Assembly (NCBI RefSeq): GCF_013426205.1
Contig: NC_089427.1
Location: forward strand, 2,046,001 to 2,110,000
Source: Metarhizium brunneum
Lineage: Eukaryota; Ascomycota; Sordariomycetes; Hypocreales; Clavicipitaceae
Direction: 5' to 3'
Length of the DNA stretch: 64,000 nucleotides
This document shows, piece after piece, positions 12,455 to 24,900 of this stretch. Numbering within the stretch: position 1 is the first letter of the stretch; each line of letters opens with the position of its first letter. Under the pieces are notes generated by a model, which was given only the letters and a program-made list of their open reading frames with translations, was not told the DNA's origin and did no database searches. The position numbers and the translations under genes were made by a program.

Positions 12455-12790
12455 GATCTGTCAGACAAGTTAACCACAAGAGTAAACAGACAGATATAAG
12501 AAAATTAACTTAAAGGCATTAAATATCACTGAGGGTCATCATGGTCAGCACGTTTGAGAATCTTTTCGAGCCTTCTAACCGAAGGATGTCCAAATATACG
12601 ATGGAGTTGACGTAATTCCATCTCCGTCAGGTAGAATGAGGGATTCTTTATATTCAAGGCCTTCTGGTTGATTTTCTTATATCTGTTAACTCTTATGGTT
12701 AACTTGTCTGACATGTGGCACATAGTCTTCACATAAGGTATACGTGGGAGCAGGGGCGCGAGCGACTTAATATCTCATCCTTGAGATGGT
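12455..12790 (-). mobile_element. Relic of a Ty1/copia retrotransposon, inverted fragment
   Basis: On the minus strand from about 12790 to 12526 a frame broken by stops encodes a segment typical of the copia GAG-pre-integrase region: LTEMELRQLHRIFGHPSVRR, which carries the H-x-x-FGH signature leading into integrase. No reverse transcriptase, integrase core, LTR or target-site duplication was found, so this is a short dead fragment. The sequence is AT-rich relative to its surroundings, which would fit repeat-induced point mutation, but I did not count transitions. Part of it also occurs inverted on the left (see the repeat entry). It sits about 180 bp from the tRNA-like element, and several retrotransposon families favour tRNA gene flanks. 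Confidence 0.6.
12460..12714. repeat. Imperfect inverted repeat, about 55-bp arms
   Basis: The left arm is 12460-12516 and the right arm is 12659-12714. Read on opposite strands, both begin TCAGACAAGTTAACCA and continue with AAGAGT, AACAGA and TATAAGAAAAT, differing by a few substitutions and a 4-nt insertion. Both arms derive from the same copia coding segment (SDKLTxRVNR), so this is an inverted duplication of retroelement DNA around a spacer of about 140 bp. Confidence 0.7.
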
Positions 12791-14120
12791 CCTGGCTACA
12801 TTTACTCTCCTTCATGGAGAGTTTATATATAGTCCGGAGCTGCGTGACTGCTTTACTGGCGCACTCATCTATGAATCAGAAACGAGGTCCAGACCATAGC
12901 AAGCCGATAGTCGAACTCACCCTCCGTTACTAAAATGTACGTTTAGTACTTCTCTTTAGCCTATGGTGGTGAGAGGGAGGGAGGGGCTGGATCATCCATC
13001 TCCTAACCAACCTCTCAAATGAGAGGCTATTCCCAAGTTCTGAATCTGAGGGCCTTGCCAATGCCAGCCGGCCTTGAGAGTCGCGAGAGCCAAGCAGTAG
13101 TTCTTTTGCTGAGGATCAAGCTGTGATGAAAGTGTGGTTCATTCCACAAACCGGCTCTGAACGACTATTTTTCTCCCTCCAGACCAACTTCATGAGTTGC
13201 AAGCACTGGAACGTACGGACGTACATTCTTGTATAAACAGTTGCAGCATTGTGAAAATGGTCCAAATTGCACCAGTATGTTTCTTCACTACGCCCACCCT
13301 TGCAAGATGATAGCTGAAGCGGCGCAACTTCCCCGTGCCTGCTTATGATGTCTCATCCCGCCCGCTTCCGGACAAAAGGCAGGACAGCTTTTATTTTCCC
13401 ACCGCAACGTCTTGTCGTCTAGTATCAAGTAGTGCCCTTCTATTCCCCCTTTCTCCCCGTCTCTTCATACTCATTCAGTCATTTCATCCCGTCTTCGGAG
13501 CCTTGACGGCTCTCCTCGTCATTAGCTTCAAGATTGTCATGAACCTATATATAATTGCCTCGTCTCATGATAGACGCGGAATATTTTGACAGCAAGAGTT
13601 GTACTACCCAATATCTGTTGGTGATACAGACGCGTCTATGAGCTAGTCTCCTCCTGGGGGCCTGGCAATAGTTGGAACCCCGAGGAAAACACTGCAACCC
13701 TTCTGAGAACAACATGGCGCGGGCTCTAGGGGAGGAGAAGTGGGCGAGATGGAGTGGACAAGGAACCAGTCGACTCAAACCGAGCGGTTACCATGAGAAA
13801 TCAAGTGGCTTGGTAGGCTGTTGTATCAACGGTGGGCACAGATGGGCCGTTGCGATATTTGTCACGGATGTCGACGAAAGAGGCTGTGGTCGTCTTTATA
13901 GCCAGAAAACTTGTCTTTCATGGCCGGCAGCTCGAAACGGCTGCAATTTCTCACACAATGGATTGCCAGAGTCTGGAGCCTGGTCGTGTATTATCTAGAA
14001 TTGCCAGTGTGGGTTTTGCATGTAATGCCTGCCACGTCTATTCTCACACTGAAAAGGTAACAACCATATTACTAGCGAATACGGAGTACAAAGTCGGCAT
14101 TTGCAGCTTGAACACCTTGA
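12791..14120. other. Intergenic: 3' side of APC2
   Basis: No supported gene. A motif copy, TACGGAGTA, lies at 14080-14088, just beyond the APC2 stop codon. The open frames are short and lack recognisable domains. Confidence 0.5.
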
Positions 14121-16703
14121 TCACTTCTTCACAAGCCGGTACTTGCCCCCCGAAAGCTCCAACTCCTTCTCTGCAATCTTCTCCCCCAAAAATTCCTGCA
14201 ACTCTTCATTGTTCCATGGACATCCATCAGCAATAAGCATCTTCATCATCATCGCAATCTGGCCTAGTGGCATCGCAGGGCTCGAATTGGTCAACATGCC
14301 CACAATGAACTGCCAATACACCGTCCGGCGTTCCTGCTCCTTCGGATCCGTCTTGGGCTTACGAGGTGACGGCTGGCTCGTTTTGACCGCCTCATCAGCA
14401 GAGCCGGCGTCGTCGCCAGCATTCGCTGATTCATCTTGATCGAGCTTTTCCAGAACCTCGTACGTCTGGTTCCCGACCTCACGGAGCACACGTTTGGAGA
14501 CCCAGAATCGTAACGCGGATTCCAATAAGTCCTCGTCAATCATTAATTTCTCCCAGAGCGTATTAAATGTGCGCTGTTGAGGACCGTGGGCTGAGCCCTC
14601 GTCGTCTTGGAAGGCGTAAATGACGGCGGCCTCGTACGTTTTACACTCTTGTTCTAGGGTTCGGTCGTCGAGATCGAGTCGAACAGTTGCCATGCCGAGG
14701 TGGTCCAGCCACGTCAGTTTTCTACAAGTCTTGAGCTGCTGAAAGCCTGCTTCATATTTCCTCTGTATTTCAGCAACATGTGCGGGAACAGTGAATGGAG
14801 CCTTGGGAAGGCTAGGCCAGAAGAGGCGAGACAGGATCTTGGAGTGATAGTTGACGGGGTGGGGGTGGTTTGCCTGCTGGCCGTCCGTAGAGGGTAGATT
14901 CTTGCGGAGAAGAGCATCTACTCGTCTAGAGTCGTAAACGTCCTTGACCATGACGTCGCAGTTTTGCAGTGCGTTTTCCCCGAATCTCTTCTTGAGCAGA
15001 GACAAGACCTTGATCTCCTGCTGAAAGCCCGCTTGGTTCGATAACAGTCGTTCTGCAATGATCATTTGGAATTCTTTGATGAAGATCTCCTGCGAACCTA
15101 GGGCATTGATGAGAGTGCCAATGACGTCTTCGTTTTTTGGCCGTTTGTAATTCGGACCGGCGTCCACGGGATCAGGTACCCAAGCCATGTCATCCCAGTC
15201 GAGATCCTCGTCATCAACATGAGATCGTTGTTGCTGAGAGGCTTCATCGAGCAAAACGGCCAACTCGACGAGTCGCTGCTTGCTCTCGTCCGAGTCGACC
15301 CTGTCCGGATTTGAAAGCAAGCCCGTGACCACGATACGAATAGCGTCATCTCGCTGGCAGAGATATAGTTGCAAAGCATGGACCACTCGATCTAGCAAAA
15401 CCTTGGAAGAATCGAGCTGATGAAACGTCCGAATCATGGAAATATACGTCTGCAAAATGTCGAGTGTGGACCTGCCTGGGTGCAATAGTCGTTTCTGCAA
15501 GGTAGCTGAGAAAGTATCAGTGAGCTGCAGCCTGCGTTGCGGCGTAGCAACGGCAGACCGAAGGTCTTCGAGACCTCCCTTACTCTCCGGCCAATGGAGC
15601 ACGATGTCGAACAACTCCTTTATACGCAATGAAGCCAGTCTTCCGACTGCGATATCTCTCCATCGCTCAACGTCTGTCCACGCAACCTGCCCCCCAAGAC
15701 GACTAAAGACTTCCACGGCAAGACGGCCGTAATGGTTCTCGACCCAGCCGCACAAATGGGCCATGCATCCAGACGAGGCAGATGGATTCACACTTCCAGC
15801 CACATCCAACGCTGTCCAGACTCCCGTATATGTCCGTCGTATGAAGTCACTCATGCACTCGTCCATAATCTCAGCAAACAGCACTTGAAACTTGTCTCCT
15901 GCCAAGCCAACATTATCCAGCGACTCCAGCAAACCCAGGAGCTCATTTCTCGTAGTGTCCATTCGCCCTTCATCCCGGTGGCCAGCCCCTGATGCCAATA
16001 CGTTCCGATTTGATCCCAGAATAAGCGCAAGTAAACGGGACAAGACACCTCGTAGTGCTTCTGCCAAGCCCCTTGCCCATGAGTTGCCAATAATAGCATG
16101 TAAGTCTCGTTTGAACTTGTCCACCACCAGAGACTTCGCAGCCTCGTCCTCAAGGCCTCGCACGATCAGGGTTAGCCCGTAGAGATACTGACGATGCGCC
16201 GCCTCCAGCGTCTGCACGCTGCTTAGCAAGACTTGTGCATGGTCACCCTGTGCTGCACACGCAGCCAACAACGGCAGGACATGGTGTACAAAGTGCTGGC
16301 GGACCTGATGGGTGTGCCACAGAAGAACGTCCTCTGTATGGGTGGCACGGGGGAGAGCGGTGGGTGCGCCGAGGAGAAGCGCCAAACTCTCGTAGAATGA
16401 TGCGTCCCGGTCCTGCGACTCGGCGGGCAAGGTGCCGAAGGAGTCTTCCACGGCCACCGAGGCTGGCAATTGAATTCTTGACGTCACGGTATGCCACGCC
16501 CTGTCCCAGCGGACCTGGTCACTGGCTGTTTGGAGTGAGGAGATGTTGGCCAGACGGGTTGTGGAGGTGGAAGATGCGAGTGGCCCACCAAAGGGCTCTC
16601 CTGGTACCGTCGGCAGAAGGAGAGGAGTGGGCTGTGAGACGTCAGTTTGGAAAACGGAGCGCAAAACCTTGCTCTTGCGGGCTCGGACTCGTGATGCTGT
16701 CAT
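14121..16703 (-). CDS. APC2: Anaphase-promoting complex subunit 2 (cullin family)
   Basis: A single uninterrupted frame of 860 codons. The N-terminal 450 residues are helical and poorly conserved in type. The cullin homology part runs from roughly residue 520 to 780 and includes NYHSKILSRLFWPSLPKAPF, matching the segment that leads into the APC2/cullin C-terminal fold. The last 65 residues form the APC2 winged-helix domain (WQFIVGMLTNSSPAMPLGQI through KYRLVKK at the C terminus). By family, APC2 pairs with the RING subunit APC11 to form the catalytic core of the APC/C, which ubiquitinates cyclins and securin in the nucleus. An acidic insert (about residues 500-515, DDEDLDWDDMAW) and a Lys/Pro linker before the C-terminal domain look disordered. 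There are no introns, unlike most genes here. Length is in the range of fungal APC2. The neighbouring kilobases hold no related genes. Confidence 0.92.
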   Translation of the reverse strand: MTASRVRARKSKVLRSVFQTDVSQPTPLLLPTVPGEPFGGPLASSTSTTRLANISSLQTASDQVRWDRAWHTVTSRIQLPASVAVEDSFGTLPAESQDRDASFYESLALLLGAPTALPRATHTEDVLLWHTHQVRQHFVHHVLPLLAACAAQGDHAQVLLSSVQTLEAAHRQYLYGLTLIVRGLEDEAAKSLVVDKFKRDLHAIIGNSWARGLAEALRGVLSRLLALILGSNRNVLASGAGHRDEGRMDTTRNELLGLLESLDNVGLAGDKFQVLFAEIMDECMSDFIRRTYTGVWTALDVAGSVNPSASSGCMAHLCGWVENHYGRLAVEVFSRLGGQVAWTDVERWRDIAVGRLASLRIKELFDIVLHWPESKGGLEDLRSAVATPQRRLQLTDTFSATLQKRLLHPGRSTLDILQTYISMIRTFHQLDSSKVLLDRVVHALQLYLCQRDDAIRIVVTGLLSNPDRVDSDESKQRLVELAVLLDEASQQQRSHVDDEDLDWDDMAWVPDPVDAGPNYKRPKNEDVIGTLINALGSQEIFIKEFQMIIAERLLSNQAGFQQEIKVLSLLKKRFGENALQNCDVMVKDVYDSRRVDALLRKNLPSTDGQQANHPHPVNYHSKILSRLFWPSLPKAPFTVPAHVAEIQRKYEAGFQQLKTCRKLTWLDHLGMATVRLDLDDRTLEQECKTYEAAVIYAFQDDEGSAHGPQQRTFNTLWEKLMIDEDLLESALRFWVSKRVLREVGNQTYEVLEKLDQDESANAGDDAGSADEAVKTSQPSPRKPKTDPKEQERRTVYWQFIVGMLTNSSPAMPLGQIAMMMKMLIADGCPWNNEELQEFLGEKIAEKELELSGGKYRLVKK

Positions 16704-19700
16704 GGTTGCGGCGTCATCATCTCATGAGCTGCTCAAAGTCTCCTCTGCAGGAGTCTCCCGCATAACTCGTGAGAAAATGTCGACAAAAAAGGACGATGAA
16801 ATTTGCCCCTGCCAGTGTTTTTCCGACTGCTTCCGGTACTTGATCAACTAGCTCTGAGGAAATAGCCGCGACAGCAGGGTCCTCAAAGTTTTTGTAGATG
16901 GCAATGAGATGCCCCGTCGGCGTTCAAGTTGAGGCGTGATGTGATGTTGCTCGTCTAGGTACGGTATTGTTTTGTTTTTGGAAACATGCTGACAAACAAA
17001 AGTGGGGGTAAGTGCAACCTTAGCTAAGCGTAAGCGAGGGGTGCAGCGCTTAGCGCGTCTGGCATCGGCTGTGCCTGGCCCGATTTGATGCTCTAGGCAA
17101 ACCAGAGCGTCTTGCCTAGAACCACGCCCCTCCAACATTTGGCTGGCAGCGAAACATTCGACCAAGCGAATATTCAGTAGCTCCAGCAGCGGACGGCGGG
17201 GTGGGGATCGTTGGACCTGGTTCTTGTCGATGTGTAAGTCGCGCAAATTGTGTAGCCCCCCTCGACGAAATCGAACCGGACGCATATCCTGTCTACTCCA
17301 TTACCTGCATCAGCTCACCCTTGACCACCACCGCCTTTAGTCGCTTCTGCTAATGTCGCCAGAAGGGGAATTATCATAGCACCTGAGTTGCTATAGAGGA
17401 CAACTCGTGTACAGTATGCGACCCTTGGGGGAAAATAAGCACCAGGCCCCGAGGTTTGGAGGGAGGCCTGACCCTGTCGCCGATCGTCTGGGATTCCCCT
17501 TGTACGAGGTTGCTTTTATGGTGACGGCAACACATAGTGGCACGTGTGCATCCCCCAGACTGCATTATCATGGCCCCCGTGGAATACGGTACCCAGCGCC
17601 CAGTACCTAGTGCGGAGGAGCCTATATGTATTGTAGGCGAGTCTTGAACATTCTATGCTTATGCTCTACTCGACATTGCCGACAAAGGGTGATGGGATCC
17701 AAAACCAAGCAAATTTTGGGCTGCTGTCGACAGCATTGTTCGCATTTCACCCTACCCGCGAGATGCAGACCAGGTGTGAGCAAGCTTGAGCGTTCTGCAG
17801 TAGGAAACACATCCTCCCTATAATACGTAGGCTGTCAAATTGCCATACGCAGTGGAGATTATGTCAATACTAGTACGTACATACATATAGTATGTACAGT
17901 GAATGCATCCACACTAACCATGCATAGGCACCGTTCGAGCAGACATGTTGCCATGTCAAACTATACCAGCCTAGGCACTATTCAGTTACGGACAGGCATT
18001 ATGCCTATACCGGAAGGATGTACCAACTTGTGTGTCCAGAGACCACCCATTGCAGGCTCCAATCTCGCTAGAATATCCTGATTAAGTCCACCGAGTTTTG
18101 TTTTGTGGAACTCGGCCGGTATCGAGCCAACGGAACCCCCCATCACGGGACGTCCGATGACGATGGGTACCAAATATGCCATGGGTACATGGTTGTGTGG
18201 CTCGCAGTTTGGACTGGGGGAGGGGACAACCGCCAGTTCCCCTCTCATCTTGGTAAGAGCCCCTGGTTCATCCCACCGCCGGACCCCTTGAGATGTGAAA
18301 TTTCGATTCGGGGAAGTCAGGTCCGAGTTGCTCGTCACACAACTGTGGTGCGAGGCCATGACGTTGCACCAGCCGGATGAAATAGTCTCTCCGATGCCAA
18401 AATCCCAAGTCGACAGTCTCTTTGGTGGGAAAGATGATTTACCTTGACTAGTTTGGACTTGCGCAAACAAAAGTAGCATCCAACCCGGCCCTAGTTCAAG
18501 GCAAACGCCATCAGTCAGTCACACAAGGCTATACGGATTGTAGTCCACGCCATGTGCGACAGCAACAAACTGCATTTCCATACATACAGTTCCAACTCTT
18601 ACGCCATACGGGACCCTATCTGGCACTTGATGCGAGCACACAACTGTACCGTTCTCTCGGTAGCGTCCGTAGCGAGAACCGAAGTGTCGTATTACGGGGT
18701 CCGCAAACTGGGTCAATAAGCAGGTATCAACTACTACTATCACCCACACCAGACACTCTCCACTGGAAAAAAAATAATGAAGAAACCGCAGTGCTTGCGA
18801 GCGCTTGCGAGCGTGGACATGGACCCGAACCTGGCCAAGGGAGAGGTCGACGACCGACTTGCGTCTCAACTGAATCTCGTCGCCGCACAACTTCTTCTTG
18901 CAGTGTCTTGCTGCTACGAGGCTGCGTGCTGCGTGCCATGTCACACTAATGTGCCTTGATAAACACGCTGCATAGGCTGAGACTTGCGGCGAGTCTGCGG
19001 TCAGAAATCTACATGCGCTAAAGCAGGCGCATCAAAACGGAAACATACATAATACAAGTCTGGCTGTGCCTTGGACGGACTAGTTGATGCTTCTTGAATC
19101 CCGTGGGCTGCAAACACTAGACCACTTCGGCGCGAAGTCAAGACGCATATCGCAGGCGCATGTCTGTGAGGCAAAGGTCTTTGCACTAGGTGGAAATGAG
19201 TTAACACATTGTAGTACTCGACGCTCAGCTGTTAGTATTACTCGCCCTTTTGCTCCCATGGGAAGCTACCAGACCAGCACCTCTTTTTGCCAGCGCTGTT
19301 CATACTCGGTCCCATGCCTTTCTTTACCTTGAGAGTCGTATCGTCCCAATGTTGACACATCGCCACGGTTCAAGGGACGTCAAGTTCCCGTGTTGCCCGG
19401 ACATGCCCAACCACCATGGCCATCTCACGTAATTCGCCCTGCATGGGCCTCAAGGCTGGCCAGTGCGGGCCGTACGTGTTGCGTTTACAGATGGACGCTT
19501 TTATCTGCACGACAACACAAAGTCAATATTCAGAAGCGTTTCGGCTCAATGGTGAGTGCTCGGCTTTTGTCAGAAATGTCTTGGACGTCAATGGCCATTG
19601 CGCGTTTCATACTGCTGCAGTTGGCTCGAAATGCAGTACTGGTTGGTCGGGGCTGATACATAAGGCTCCGTGGATTGTCGTGCGATTGGCCTACAGCAGC

Positions 19701-20592
19701 AGGTCGGTTGATGCGAAGGTGTTGATGTGGTGCTATGTTTCAAGACTCGGCCGAAATGCCATGACCAACGGATCGCAGAGAGCAGCCAGCTTACGTCCTT
19801 CTTCGATTCTCTATGTACATACATACATACTGGGCACCCGAGGCCGGGATCAGACCTAACAGATGTTCAGCTCTGCTCCATGCGCCGCAAGGAATAACTT
19901 ATCATACATTTCACATGATAGCCCACAAAAGGTGCCAAACCTCTCAAATGCGGCACCGTTCTTCGCGCCCCCACACTGCATCCATCTACACACACCCAAA
20001 CAGCGGTGGGTGGTGGTGTCTCGGCGCTGAAATGCGTCTTGTACGAACCCAGCCCATCACGTTTCGTCCGAACGCCCCCAGACGATGAGGGGTTTGGTCA
20101 GGGATGGCGAAACAAAATAATAATGCTGTGTGCTAATAATAAAAACAAGGCGAGACCACAAGGCGTCAGCGGGAAATCTGGTGGTTGATGAGGGACCCAG
20201 CTTTTGCTGCTGGCGCCCACGTGGGAATGCTTGCTTGATGGTTCGGAAAGGATATGTGTGTATGTATGTCCCGCAGCTTTTGATCCGAGGTTATCTGAAA
20301 CCAGTTTCGAGGGCTCGATGCGGAGTACCTGGCTGTGGCAAGTTGGTGAGACGGCTTGTTACATACAGAGTACATCACTCGGCTTATTTTATCCTCCAAG
20401 GAGAATTGAGTTGGCTGTCGTCTCATACGAGACAGAGCTGTTGTTGGAATGGTTCGTGCTGATTATTCCCGGCTCCACCGAAGGCAGCGTTTGGGTTCGC
20501 CATTGACTTATACGAAGCATTTGCCTGGGGGAGTCGAGAGTGAAATGCCGCAGAGGCGCTCTCTCCCCATCTCTTCTCTTTCTTCTGGCACG
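16704..20592. other. Gene-poor region upstream of APC2
   Basis: Apart from the presumed APC2 promoter near 16704-17000, nothing could be supported. Open frames of up to 165 codons exist on both strands, but they overlap, are rich in Cys/Trp/His and show no domain. TACATACATA-type short repeats lie near 17875-17895 and 19815-19830. No tRNA with both internal boxes was found. Confidence 0.5.
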
Positions 20593-21960
20593 TTAAAATA
20601 AAGTCTTGGAAAAGTTCCTGATCAAGTGACTTGTGGCTCCTTGTGTTTCAGACCTCAATGTGCTGCCAAGTTGTGTGTTGTGATCAAGACCCACGTTGAA
20701 TCGCCAAGGGATGTACATGCATTGCGTCATCAAAGGCGCTCTCGAACTCGAGCAACAGAACTTGTCCTTGGAGACAGTTTCAAACTTGGACTTCCTTTTC
20801 TCGCAGTCAGAAACTCCTTTCGTGTACGCCTTCAGCTTCTCGGACCCTTCGTCAACATCAGCCTTTGGCAACAGCCTTCCCTCTGTCCTTGCATCGCCCG
20901 AATTTGTTCTCGAACAAGTCCATTTTAACTTCTCGATGATATCAAAAGCACGATTCTTTGTCGTCCTCAACACCAATGCATAAAGAGCTCTCTTGGCAAA
21001 CTCAGCCATCCGCAGAAGCGCTAGTCTCACATAATAACCTTGACTAAGCCCGGTTCCCTCCGTGTAATAAGGCTCAATGCCCGCCATCTCATGCTCCATG
21101 GTGGTCTGGATGGCAGCCGAGGTGGGCAAGGTCGTGTGAGGGCTGATAGTACCACCGCCCATTATAGAATCAAGATGCCGTGGAGCTTGCCAACTCCCAC
21201 CACAGCCTCTCTAAATCGGGGCATGTCGAGCCGGTTCGTAGCATTTGGGGCGGCGATGAAGCCGACGCTTGATCTGGCAATTGGAGGAGATTTGTGCCGA
21301 GGTCTTGAGCAGTGGAGTCCTCGTAGAGGCGCATGCGGGCGCGGGATGATGAGCAGCCTGGAGTCGGGCGGGCAGTCTCGATTATGCTGGACGTTGGGTC
21401 GGAGCCAATGACGTTGACAAAGTGAGAACTTGGGCCACGGGCTGCCAGGCCTGGTCCGCAGCGAGCAGCAATGAGGGTTTCATTTTTACCCGCCTGTGGA
21501 TGTGCAAATCGAAAACTGCGTCATAACTACGGATGGGTTGTAGTCGGGGTGGATGATGCCGTATCTTGACTTTGGGTGAGATTGCTTAAGCCGAATGTTT
21601 CCCGGATACATGAGGTGTTGAAGTAGTTGTGAACCATAGCGGACATATGCAGTTTAGTATAGGTGAGGCCCTCTTTTCCTTTGTTTCCACTCATGAATCC
21701 GACCGCTATTAATGAAGAGGAAATACTGTATCAAGCTCGAGGTGACATTGAAACTCACCATTGCCGCAATCTCAGTGGCGTACGGCCCGTGAGGCGGTGG
21801 GACGGTGCTGAGCAAGCGGTCGCTCTCCAGATGTCATCGTGGCACACATCAACTGGCCTATCAATCTACCTGTTGTTTCCTTGACCTCGATCCGTCTCTG
21901 AATTCGTTATTCATTTCCTTTCTTGTATCGTTCCTGGGTAGACCTGTAACTGTCATGTTA
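20593..21960 (-). pseudogene. Possible unrecognised multi-exon gene or decaying gene
   Basis: Several open, protein-like segments follow one another on the minus strand with plausible splice sites. A candidate start at 21956 opens MTVTGLPRNDTRKEMNNEF. Splicing through a GTCAAG donor to a TTGCTCAG acceptor (about 21815) gives the run STVPPPHGPYATEIAAM, followed by an excellent donor GTGAGT (near 21757). A 105-codon open segment (about 21500-21178) ends CPDLERLWWELASSTAS. A 189-codon frame (21162-20593) follows and could be joined by a 52-nt intron in frame. I could not make a complete model, because the middle (21700-21500) needs a frame change with no convincing intron. No domain was recognised. 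It may be a real lineage-specific gene, a broken gene, or chance. Confidence 0.3.
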
Positions 21961-24900
21961 GTCCATACTTCGTCCTCAAAACCACACAAAACGCAAGATG
22001 CAAGGCAGCATCTGTTTTTCCGCTCTAGGAGTTCCCAAAGAACGGCCCGTTCATTATTGTCGCCTCAAGACTCCACTGTGCAAGCCTCGTCTTCGCGTTG
22101 TATGTATGTGTAATGTATGTATGTAGTACAATGTCCTTGCACCGCGATCATGTCGCGATCCACATGCAGGCATCCCGCTAAATAACGGGCCCCAACCCGT
22201 CCCAGGCGTCAGTTATCTTTTCGCTTGTTCGCAGGATGGCTTCTACGCTGTCTGGCCGAGAGCAGTGAAGGTCCCTGGCAGTGGGGATTGGTGCTGCTAG
22301 TAGCAGCAGGCCATAAGATCTGGTGGCACATTATTCACGAGTCTCCAAAAATGGGCGCCAGGAAAATTCATCATGGTTAGCTTAGGCGCGGGATTTCTTA
22401 TTCCCACCCGTCATGGATCGCGTCACTGGGGCCAAGGCTGTCAGCTCATCGTAATCTAAGTGCTGGGGCGGCGTTCGGTTGTGGACGGTGGTGGATTTTG
22501 TGTGGGCTGGGACGCAAAATCGTCACCAAAGTACGGAGTAGTGCTGATTCCGCGTGGCCATGATTGCTTCCCATCTACCAACCTGAAGACTGGCCTTGAT
22601 CAGCCAACCGCGGCATTCATCGCAAGCCATCGCAAGCCATCCGCATGGCCAGTCCAGCGTTGCAGCCAGTCCAAGACATGCAGGGCATCTCAAGAAAGAT
22701 TCCAAGTGGGCCGAGAGGAAAACAACACGGCCAAATGGCGCATGCTCATGCGTCCTGCTCCATCACCACGGGTACCGGATTTGTGTTTCGGTCCCGTTTC
22801 GCGGGGCGGCAAGTGTCGTCTCGGCGGCTCCGGCTCCTTCGATTCACGGGAGTTTCTGTGTGGATCCGCATCTACGGGACTGTGCGGCATTTGTTGATGA
22901 GTCCCCTCTGATCGTTCTCAATCAACATGTCGAGCCTGTGCCAGGACTCAGGAACCACTCTCGTGTCCGCTGTCTCACAGGATTGGAGGAACCATCGGGT
23001 CTTGCGTCCGTTCTCATCTGCACCAGTAACATCGCTTCGGCGGCCCGCTCTGCATTCGTGCACTGATTTAAGCTTTAACGAGTGGGCTGTATAGAAAATT
23101 TGTCAATAACTGCGTCTCATAGGTTGGTGGGCAGGCCAGGCGTATTGTCCTTACTTTGAAAGAGCGGCATTCCTTCCACCGCTACCCCTGTATATAGCTT
23201 TCATTTCGTCAATGACCCCGTCGCAATGGTCAAGTATCCGCGGGATGGTCTGTTCGCTTGTTTGTGTAGCCTTGGGAAGGGAAAAAAAAAGGGAACGAAT
23301 ACAAGAAAAAAACCACCAGTCTTCGGCCATCTCTTCTGGCCGCAAGCGCCGAAGAGCGAAGCTCAAACGAAGTCTTGCGTTGTACTGCCAGAAGCGGACA
23401 GTGGCGCCAAGCAAAAGACGTCTGTCAAACAGTCCCCCCCCTCCCATGTTTCACCCCCCTAGTGGAAGGCTAGTCTTACACAGCATTTCCAAGATTAGTG
23501 TTGGGGGCGTCTTCCAGAAACATAGAAAGCATCGAATCGAAAATGGGTGAACAAGGCCCCAAACCATTAGTTCACTTCCCCTTACCCTCCTCTGCTGGAG
23601 CTAAGGGAAGCCACAAGCTCATTTCTTGGCTCCGGGTCAAGACAGATGGACGGCTTGGTTCTATTGAGGGGGGAGCGGCAGTGCGAAAATCATCCTAGCC
23701 CCCGATCAGTTTTGATCTGATCAACTCACATGGCGGGAGTGTCCTTTTGACCCGGCCAATGCGAATGTCGGGACCAGGAACCCCGCCTGTCGTCAAGGGC
23801 GTTCGACCGTTGTCGGGTATTCTCCGTGCTCTCTCTGTATGGAGTAATATACACAGCCTTCTGTCATAGTAGACTGGCAGAACCATCCAGTGCTTTCACA
23901 CGGAATAACAAGTTCAGAGGGCATCCCGGCCTATATGGACCTGTCGAGATGGTCAAGGTCAAGGAGGACCGAGTTCCTCTGGGTTGATAGGCCAAGAATT
24001 CATCCTGGGCAGCACCTGCTAAACCTGGCACTCTGTCCCCAGTTGGCCTTTCCAACCTGGGCTAGCCAACTTGGTCAACACACACCAGACAAGACGCAAG
24101 AAGACCCCAAGGCGCCCCCACACCGGGGTCCCGGTCAACATTGCATCTTCATCCCTGCACAACTGTCAAGGTTCTGGTTGGACGGCGTTGGCCCGCCCCT
24201 GACATCAATTGGCCTCCATGTCTGCCAGTCATGTCTCCCTCCAGATGTCAGTCCCTCCAGTCCTGTGAGCTGGTGGAATAAAAAACACATTCACCCTTGG
24301 GACAAATTGAGCTTGGGTCGATGCAGCAGTTCACCCCCGCGTTGCGCTATTACTGTCTGGTGCTGGTGCTAGATAGTCTGGTACCAGACATCTCGATTCA
24401 ATGTTGCCTGGCAGTACGTATCCTGATAGCATTTGATGTGGATTGGGCTCCAAGGCTCCGCAGTACTACTTTTTTGCACCGTCCGTCGACAAGGCCAACG
24501 GCGCGCTTCACCCATTCCAGCCTGTGTCTAGTGACTGTACCTGTCAAGAGAAGCCAAAGCCCCCAACAAATTGAAAGCTCCGCCAATATTCGTAAATGCC
24601 CCTCTTTCCAATAACTGTCCGGTGTAATTCGTAAGAGTCGTCTGCGACGCAACCGCAGTCGTGTTTGCACGCGCGCGTGTGTATGAGACAGTGTGTCTGG
24701 TGTGGGTGGGTTAATAACAAAGGCCGTGATGAGGCTCCGCAACGGCACATATGCATATTATAGCACAAACATGTAATAAAGGTTATACAACTTCAGAACA
24801 CACGTCGATGCAGAATCGCTTGGCTTCCCGCCACACCACTTCAGCATGCTGATCAGTCTGGTTCCACACGCCAGACATTGGACAGCCCGACCAACACATG

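Noticed and set aside
17225..17285. GGTTCGATTTC resembling a B box on the minus strand
   Set aside because: No A box or stems could be found around it.
18105..18944. Several 60-165-codon frames on both strands
   Set aside because: Mutually overlapping, without domains or splice-supported extension.
19084..19140. GTGGTCTAGTG resembling an A box on the minus strand
   Set aside because: No B box or T-stem downstream.
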